Source of the DNA: JALYRV01 sp040902895
Lineage (GTDB): Bacteria > Acidobacteriota > Vicinamibacteria > Vicinamibacterales > SCN-69-37
Assembly (NCBI GenBank): GCA_040902895.1
Contig: JBBDWL010000078.1
Coordinates: 1 to 64,000, forward strand
Direction: 5' to 3'
DNA length: 64,000 nucleotides
Position numbers and translations under genes: made by a program. A model generated the notes under the pieces. It saw nothing but the letters and a program-made list of their open reading frames with translations. It had not been told where the DNA came from and did no database searches. This document shows positions 58,690 through 64,000 of this stretch, in pieces. The number at the start of each line of letters is the position of its first letter. The first letter of the stretch is position 1.

Positions 58690-60025
58690 GGCCGAGGTTC
58701 TCGTCGTCGCCCTCATCGCGCTCACGGCGGCCTGCGCGCCTCGCACCGCGCCGGCGCCGGTGACGCCAGGAGCCGCGCGTTATCCCGATCTTCCGTTCCC
58801 TGATATTCCGGAGGCCCTTGCGGCCACGGACGCGGCCACGCGCCATGAGCAGGCCTGGAACCGGTTGCAGGCGGGCGACCTGCGCGGCGCCGAGCGCGAG
58901 TTCAAGGCGCTGGCCTCGCAGGCGGGCTTCTATCCGGCCGAGGCCGGGCTTGGCTACGTCAACATCGCGCGGAAGGACTTCGCACCGGCCGTCGCGGCGT
59001 TCGATCGCGCGCTTGCAGTCAATCCGGCGTACGTGCCGGCCCTGCTGGGCAAGGGCGAAGCGCTGCTCGGGCAGGACGAACAGGCGGGCGCGCTCGACGC
59101 GTTCGAGCGCGCGCTGGCCGCCAGTCCTGACATGGCGTCGGTGCGCAGCCGCGTCGAAGTGCTGCGGTTTCGCGCCGTGCAGGAGCAGGTCTCGCGCGCG
59201 CAGACGGCGGCGCGCGCCGGCCGGCTCGACGAGGCCGAGGCGGCCTACGAGCGCGCGATCACCGCCTCGCCTGAAAGCGGGTTCCTGTATCGCGAGCTCG
59301 CCGGGGTAGAGCAGCAGCGCGGCGATTTCGACGAGGCGCTCGCGCACGCGCGCAAGGCGATCGAGCTCGATCGCAATGATGCGGCCGCGCACGCGATCGC
59401 CGGCGCAATTCTCGAAGGCCGCGGCGAGTATGCGGCGGCGGCGGCGGAATTCGAAACGGCCGCGTCAATTGAAGGGAGTGCGGCCTATCGCGCGCGCGCC
59501 CTCGAGCTGCGGCGCAAGATCACCGACGCGGCGCTGCCGCCGGAGTATCGCGCCATCCCCGGCGCGCCGTCGATCACGCGCGCGCAGCTGGCGGCGCTGT
59601 TCGGCCTGCGCCTCGAGCCGCTGCTCGCCTCCGCTCCGCAGCGCGCGCCGGTCGTGATGACCGACATCCGCGACCACTGGGCCAACACGTACATTCAGCG
59701 CGTCACGCGGGCGCGCATCATGGATGCGTTTCCGAACCATACCTTCCAGCCCGACTCGATCGTGCGCCGCGGCGACTTCGCGCAGGCCGTGTCGCGCGCC
59801 TTGAACGTGATGGCGGCGCGGCGGCCCGGCCTGGCCGCGAGATGGCGCGGCGCGAGGCCCTCGCTCACCGACGTGCCGCCCGGCCATCTCGCCTATCCCG
59901 CCGTGTCGATCGCCGTGGCGAGCGAAGTCATGACCGCGCCCAACGGCCAGTTCGACCTCACGCGCCCGATCACCGGCGCGGAGGCCATTGACGCGTTAGC
60001 GCGTCTTCAAGCGCTCGCGCGCTAA
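58625..60025 (+). CDS. TPR lipoprotein with C-terminal SLH-like domain
   Basis: About 466 aa. The hydrophobic stretch VLVVALIALTAAC followed by APRTAP forms a lipobox (TAAC), so the protein is likely a lipoprotein. The only in-frame ATG overlaps hflX by 65 bases; a CTG near 58682 would give a shorter leader. At least four TPRs run from about 80 to 300 (YVNIARKDFAPAVAAFDRAL, LYRELAGVEQQRGDFDEALA). The end carries an S-layer-homology-like motif (MTDIRDHWANTYIQRVTRAR, FPNHTFQPDSIVRRGDFAQA), which could bind envelope polymer. Confidence 0.82.
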   Translation: MPSWPSRCRDGPTGSRRCSLRRAEVLVVALIALTAACAPRTAPAPVTPGAARYPDLPFPDIPEALAATDAATRHEQAWNRLQAGDLRGAEREFKALASQAGFYPAEAGLGYVNIARKDFAPAVAAFDRALAVNPAYVPALLGKGEALLGQDEQAGALDAFERALAASPDMASVRSRVEVLRFRAVQEQVSRAQTAARAGRLDEAEAAYERAITASPESGFLYRELAGVEQQRGDFDEALAHARKAIELDRNDAAAHAIAGAILEGRGEYAAAAAEFETAASIEGSAAYRARALELRRKITDAALPPEYRAIPGAPSITRAQLAALFGLRLEPLLASAPQRAPVVMTDIRDHWANTYIQRVTRARIMDAFPNHTFQPDSIVRRGDFAQAVSRALNVMAARRPGLAARWRGARPSLTDVPPGHLAYPAVSIAVASEVMTAPNGQFDLTRPITGAEAIDALARLQALAR

Positions 60026-60027
60026 AC

Positions 60028-61146
60028 GTGATTCTGATTGCAGGAGCGGGCATAGGCGGCCTTACCTTGGGCTGCGCGCTCGCTCGCCTCGGGCGTCCCT
60101 TCCGTATCGTCGACGCCGCCCCGGAGCTGATGCCCGCGGGCGCCGGCATCGCCCTTTCCGACAACGCCTTTCGCGCCCTGGCGCATCTCGATCTGGATGA
60201 ACCGGTCCGCGCATGCGGCCAGCGTCTCGAAGAGGCGGCGATCTGCGATCCGAATGGACGCGTGATCAGCGGCTACCGCGTTGGCGAGCTGATGCCGGGC
60301 GCGACCATCGCCATGTCGCGATGGAGCCTGCAGCAGGCATTGCTGAAGGCGCTCGGCGCGCCGGTAGAGACCGGCCGCCGCGTCACGGGATACGACGCGC
60401 GCGACGATCGCGTGCGCGTCGAGTTCTTCGATGGCGATCGCTGTGACGCCGATCTGCTCGTCGGCGCCGATGGCCTGCACTCGGCGGTGCGCCGCGCGAT
60501 GCGCGGCGACGAGAGGCTTCGCTATTCGGGCTCCACGAGCTGGCGCGCCCTGACGGAGTTCGACCTCGCCGGCACGGAGCGCTTTACGGAGACCTGGGGC
60601 CCGCGGCGGCGATTCGGAATCGTGCCGATCGGGGGCCGCGGCGTCTACTGGTTCGCGGTCGCGGATGCCGCGGCCGGCGGCCGGGACGGGACGGATCGCG
60701 TGGCCGCGCTGCGATCGCGCTTCGCCGGCTGGCACGAGCCCATCGACGCGATCATCGCGTCGACGCCGTCCGAGCGCATCATCCGTACCGACATCTTCGA
60801 TCGCCGGCCGGTCCGCAAATGGACCGAGGGCCGCGTGGCGCTGCTGGGTGATGCCGCGCATCCGATGACGCCGAACATGGGGATGGGCGGTGGGCAGGCC
60901 ATCGAGGACGCCGTCGTGCTTGCCGACGCGATCGCCCGCGAACCGGACATCGCGCACGCACTCGCACGCTACGAACGGGCGCGCGTCGCCCGGGCGAACA
61001 GCTTCGTCACGCGCTCCTATCTCATGGGCCGCGTGGCCCACGCCCCGACTGCGCCCCTGCGATGGCTCCGCCACCGCGCGCTCGCGGCCATCCCCGCGCG
61101 CGTCGTTGCCCGTGCGATGAAGCGGGATCTCGACTTCACGCTCTAA
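60028..61146 (+). CDS. FAD-dependent monooxygenase (PHBH fold)
   Basis: A 372-aa flavoprotein (GTG start). Motifs: VILIAGAGIGGLTLGCALA (Rossmann GxGxxG), DLLVGADGLHSAVRRAM (GADGxxS) and ALLGDAAHPMTPNMGMGGGQ (GDxxHP). Such enzymes hydroxylate aromatics or oxidise ubiquinone-type substrates. It starts two bases after the TPR lipoprotein stop. The 9-bp minisatellite begins directly after its stop. Confidence 0.9.
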   Translation: MILIAGAGIGGLTLGCALARLGRPFRIVDAAPELMPAGAGIALSDNAFRALAHLDLDEPVRACGQRLEEAAICDPNGRVISGYRVGELMPGATIAMSRWSLQQALLKALGAPVETGRRVTGYDARDDRVRVEFFDGDRCDADLLVGADGLHSAVRRAMRGDERLRYSGSTSWRALTEFDLAGTERFTETWGPRRRFGIVPIGGRGVYWFAVADAAAGGRDGTDRVAALRSRFAGWHEPIDAIIASTPSERIIRTDIFDRRPVRKWTEGRVALLGDAAHPMTPNMGMGGGQAIEDAVVLADAIAREPDIAHALARYERARVARANSFVTRSYLMGRVAHAPTAPLRWLRHRALAAIPARVVARAMKRDLDFTL

Positions 61147-61199
61147 ACTTACTTCCCTTACTTCCCTTACTTCCCTTACTCGACTTACTCGACTTACTC
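61147..61199. repeat. 9-bp minisatellite between monooxygenase and pgsA
   Basis: Units ACTTACTTC, CCTTACTTC (twice), CCTTACTCG and ACTTACTCG fill the whole gap up to eight bases before the pgsA GTG. No other promoter or ribosome-site sequence is visible in this gap. Confidence 0.88.
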
Positions 61200-61206
61200 T
61201 TGTGGC

Positions 61207-61767
61207 GTGTCCTGGACGTCAAAGCTCACTGCCGCGAACCAGTTGACGCTGCTGCGCGTGCTGCTCGTGCCGCCGTTCGTCCTGACGATGGTGTACGGGA
61301 TGTATGGATGGGCGCTGGCGACCTTCCTGGTCGCGGCGCTGACCGACATGCTCGATGGTCTCGCGGCGCGCTGGACGAGGCAGCAGACGACGCTCGGCGC
61401 GTGGCTGGATCCGGTGGCAGACAAGCTCCTGATCTTCAGCATGGTCGTTGTGCTCACGCTGCCGTCGGAGGCGCCGAACCGGCTGCCGCTGTGGCTGACG
61501 ATCCTGGTGATCAGCCGCGACGTGGCCATCATCGCCACGGTTGCGGTCATCAACCTTGCCATCGGCCGGCGCACCTTCAAGCCCTCGATGCTGGGGAAGG
61601 CGGCCACGGCCACGTTCCTGGCGACCGGAGTTGTGATTCTGGTCGCCAACTACATCGGCCGGCCCATGCTCATCGTCACCGCCATGATCTACGCGTCGCT
61701 CGCCATCACCCTCGCCTCGTCGGTCGACTACATTTTCCGGGTCGCCCGGGTCATTAAAGAGCAGTAG
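61207..61767 (+). CDS. pgsA: CDP-diacylglycerol-glycerol-3-phosphate 3-phosphatidyltransferase
   Basis: A 186-aa inner-membrane enzyme that makes phosphatidylglycerol phosphate. The CDP-alcohol phosphotransferase motif D-x2-DG-x2-AR-x8-G-x3-D-x3-D is complete in DMLDGLAARWTRQQTTLGAW followed by LDPVADK. N-terminal AANQLTLLRVLLVPPFVLTM is the usual PgsA start. Start at GTG 61207, with the minisatellite directly upstream and no clear ribosome site. Confidence 0.93.
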   Translation: MSWTSKLTAANQLTLLRVLLVPPFVLTMVYGMYGWALATFLVAALTDMLDGLAARWTRQQTTLGAWLDPVADKLLIFSMVVVLTLPSEAPNRLPLWLTILVISRDVAIIATVAVINLAIGRRTFKPSMLGKAATATFLATGVVILVANYIGRPMLIVTAMIYASLAITLASSVDYIFRVARVIKEQ

Positions 61768-61842
61768 CGGAGACCTCTCCGGCGTGCCGCGTGACTGTGC
61801 TATTCTTCACGCCCCCCCGCAACTCAGAACCAGGAACCAACG

Positions 61843-64000
61843 ATGCTCGATGCTATTAAACGAATGGGCTCCGGCAATCGGAATCAGGCCGGCGAACTGC
61901 AGGATTTGATTGCCGCCGCGCGCGAAGAGCGCGCCGCCCTGTCGGCGATGCTCACGCAAGTGCAGCTTCACGGCACCAAGGTGGCAGTCGCCGGCAAGGC
62001 CGTGCAGCAGGTCGAGGAGAAGGCCGCGAAGGCGGTGGGCCGCATCGACGAACTGTCGTCGAAGATCGGCGCCGTCGACTCGCACGTGCAATCGCTGGCG
62101 ACGCTGGACGCGCGCGTCAAGACGCTGTCTGACGCCGTCGCGCAGGCCGAGCGCATGATGGCGCCCGAGGGCGAGCTCGCGCGACAGCGGCAGGCGGTGC
62201 AGCAGCTGTCGGCCGACGCGCTCAAGACGCAGGCCAGCCTCGAGACGCTCCGCAAGGAACAGGAGACGCTCGATGCGCTGCGCGACGAGCTGCGGCAGTC
62301 GACCAGCGGGGTCAGGGAATCGCACGAGCGCGCCGTCGCCCTGCAGGCCGAGATCGAGCACCTGCGCGCCACCGCGGCCCAGATCGCCCAGGAGCAGACG
62401 AAGGTGCGCGACGCGGCGCGCGAGGCGAAGGAAGACACGGCCGCCACGCACGAGACCGTCAAGGAAGTCGAGAAGAAGCTGGGCTCGCTCGCCAAGCTCC
62501 AGGAGATGAGCCGCTCGGCCGAAGAGCGCATCGCCGCGCTCAACGCGCTGGCCGAGCACGTGTCGCAGAAGGCGAAGCTTCTCGAAAATCAGAAACACAC
62601 CATCGAACACGCAATCGTCGAATCCAACCGCCTCAACGAGCTGGTGTGGAGCATGGACGTGCAGGTCGGCAAGCTGAATGAAGGCACGAAGACCGCCGCG
62701 CGCGTCGAAGAGACCGTGGAGCGGATCGAGAAGCTCGCGCGTGACGCGGCCGCGCAGCTCGAGGCCGGCATCAAGTCGAAGGAGGCGTTCGCGTTCGATC
62801 TCACGCGGCTCGACCGGGAGCGGACCTCGCTGGCCGATTTCGTGCGGCGGCACGAAGAGAAGGTCGACGCAAGCCGGCGCGAGCTGGAGCAGATCGACAG
62901 CCGCGTGCGCGGACTGCAGACGTCGGCCGCGGAGCTCGAGAAAGCGCACGACGCCCTTGCGGCACGCGAGCGGAGCGTCAGCGCGATGACGCAGCGGGTC
63001 GACGCGCTGATGCGCGGCATGGAAACCATCGCGGCGCAGACCGACGAGATCACGCGCAAGCAGATGGCGCTCGAGGGGCTGCAGGAAGGCCTCGCGCAGG
63101 TCGACGACCTGGCGCGCAAGACGACGTGGCAGGTCGAGACGCTGCAGGCGGCCCGGCAGGACCTGGAACAGCTGCGGCGCGAGATCCAGGACTTCTACAA
63201 GGCCCACGCCGCCGCCGCGCAGCTGCGCGACAGCCTGGCGGCAGACCGTGCGGCGCTCGAGACGTTCCTCGAGCGCGTGACGGCGTTCAGCGTGTCGCTG
63301 CCCGAGCTCGATGCGCGGATGGACGGCATCACCGACAAGCTGTCGGTGGTCGAAGACGGCACCGAGAAGGCGGCCAACCTCGTGTCGATTGCCGACGATC
63401 TCGACCGGCAGATGACGCGGCTGGCCGGATATCAGCAGTTCGTGGAGCGCGTCGAGACGCGGCTGAATGCGCTCAACGCCTTGACGTCGGAAGTCGATCA
63501 GAAGGTCGAAGACCAGATCGCGCGCCGCGCCGAGATCGATGCCCTGAAGAGCGCGTGCGACAGCGTGGCGCTGCAGGTCACCGACGTGCGGCAGAAACTC
63601 GACGGCGTGGCGCAGGTGCAGTCGAAGCTGCTGCCGCTCACGACGCAGGTCTCGGTGCTCAAGTCGGCTGTCGACAAGGCCAGCGCGCGCGTCTCATCCG
63701 CGTTGAAGGACGAGGCCGAGCTCACCGGGCAGGAACGGCGCGTGAGCGACATGCTGGCGTCGGTGAAGTCGGTGGCCGCCGAAGCGGCCGATCATCTCAA
63801 GAAAGTCGAGGGCCTCAGCGAGTACCTCACGCGGTCGACGGGCATCAAGGACGACATGCTCGAAGAGCTCACGCGCGTGCAGGGACGTCAGCGCGACGTG
63901 GCCGCGCAAAGCGAGGCGGCCGAGGATCACATCAAGCGGCTCGACGCCACGTTCCGTCAGCTCGAGCAGCGCCGCACGCAGCTCGCGTTTGCCGAAAAGC
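61843..64000 (+). CDS. long coiled-coil protein, partial (runs off the window)
   Basis: Open from ATG 61843 to the end without a stop, more than 719 codons. Nearly the whole product is left-handed coiled coil: LSSKIGAVDSHVQSLATLD, EIEHLRATAAQIAQEQTKV, EKKLGSLAKLQEMSRSAEE, RVDALMRGMETIAAQTDEI and QVTDVRQKLDGVAQVQSKL. No ATPase (SMC) Walker A, signal peptide or membrane helix is seen in the visible part. AGGA lies before the ATG and TATTCT at 61801 may be its -10. Such proteins act as cell-shape or cytoskeletal scaffolds, but I cannot name a family. Confidence 0.82.
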   Translation, partial: MLDAIKRMGSGNRNQAGELQDLIAAAREERAALSAMLTQVQLHGTKVAVAGKAVQQVEEKAAKAVGRIDELSSKIGAVDSHVQSLATLDARVKTLSDAVAQAERMMAPEGELARQRQAVQQLSADALKTQASLETLRKEQETLDALRDELRQSTSGVRESHERAVALQAEIEHLRATAAQIAQEQTKVRDAAREAKEDTAATHETVKEVEKKLGSLAKLQEMSRSAEERIAALNALAEHVSQKAKLLENQKHTIEHAIVESNRLNELVWSMDVQVGKLNEGTKTAARVEETVERIEKLARDAAAQLEAGIKSKEAFAFDLTRLDRERTSLADFVRRHEEKVDASRRELEQIDSRVRGLQTSAAELEKAHDALAARERSVSAMTQRVDALMRGMETIAAQTDEITRKQMALEGLQEGLAQVDDLARKTTWQVETLQAARQDLEQLRREIQDFYKAHAAAAQLRDSLAADRAALETFLERVTAFSVSLPELDARMDGITDKLSVVEDGTEKAANLVSIADDLDRQMTRLAGYQQFVERVETRLNALNALTSEVDQKVEDQIARRAEIDALKSACDSVALQVTDVRQKLDGVAQVQSKLLPLTTQVSVLKSAVDKASARVSSALKDEAELTGQERRVSDMLASVKSVAAEAADHLKKVEGLSEYLTRSTGIKDDMLEELTRVQGRQRDVAAQSEAAEDHIKRLDATFRQLEQRRTQLAFAEK

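Noticed and set aside
61807..63207. 466-codon minus-strand frame rich in Leu/Arg
   Set aside because: Antisense of the coiled-coil gene, which has good heptads, a start with ribosome site and remains open to the window end.
1..64000. tRNA or rRNA genes
   Set aside because: No T-loop (GGTTCGAATCC-like) motif with cloverleaf and no rRNA-like block was found by eye; a covariance search would be decisive.

Overview
The window is GC-rich, densely packed DNA from a bacterium that is most probably an Acidobacteriota member, with class Vicinamibacteria as the best guess. The grounds are indirect. There are four Pkn-type Ser/Thr kinases fused to TolB/WD40 or TPR modules, a winged-helix/propeller regulator, and an acidobacterial-type VWFA secreted protein. 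There is also a TonB receptor ending in Phe, an ECF sigma factor coupled to a kinase, and many small secreted proteins of unknown function. No rRNA, tRNA or CRISPR array was seen.

Positions 1-16.4 kb form an accessory island of defence and toxin-antitoxin genes, mixed with debris. It holds an intact AbiEi/AbiEii pair (1123-3226), a second AbiE-like pair whose toxin is frameshifted (6393-8027), a DUF433/PIN-like pair (13829-15327) and a VapBC pair (15708-16366). The debris includes an arylsulfatase with an in-frame stop, a serine hydrolase tail, a type III restriction subunit fragment and a DNA2/UPF1-like helicase fragment. In the middle lies a divergent locus (9659-12618) with a 599-aa helical protein ending in a HEPN-type RNLAAH motif, a Cys-rich zinc-ribbon protein and an unrecognised 226-aa protein. 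This locus is the best candidate for an undescribed system.

Positions 16.4-31.7 kb carry a GH13 enzyme, an alpha/beta hydrolase, a VOC protein, two kinases, an ECF sigma factor and a winged-helix/propeller regulator. A clean 912-bp IS5-type element with 19-bp perfect inverted repeats sits at 22722-23633. Positions 31.7-45.5 kb hold a beta-helix lipoprotein, a TonB receptor plus thioredoxin-TPR pair, a DUF885 peptidase, a VWFA protein, two more kinases with TTG starts close to TATAAT boxes, and a second VapBC with an operator-like inverted repeat over its start codon. At 45.5-52.3 kb is a translationally coupled envelope-glycan locus: a class II glutaminase/PP-loop sugar amidotransferase fusion, a flippase, a GT2 enzyme and a large membrane protein. 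From 52.3 kb on the content is mostly housekeeping: DUF1579, GNAT, acyl-CoA dehydrogenase, glpX, MFS, threonylcarbamoyl-AMP synthase, hflX, a TPR-SLH lipoprotein, an FAD monooxygenase, pgsA and a large coiled-coil gene that runs off the window.

Three families of short dispersed DNA elements link distant parts of the window. The first is a 9-bp minisatellite (CTTACTCGN/CTTACTTCC) at three loci, one inside a GNAT gene. The second is a 21-bp palindrome (arms GACGACGATG/CATCGTCGTC) or its variants, found just upstream of four small coiled-coil genes. The third is a 73-nt intergenic element in two copies whose hairpin shows a compensatory base change. These, the HEPN locus and the glutaminase/PP-loop fusion are the points most worth following up.
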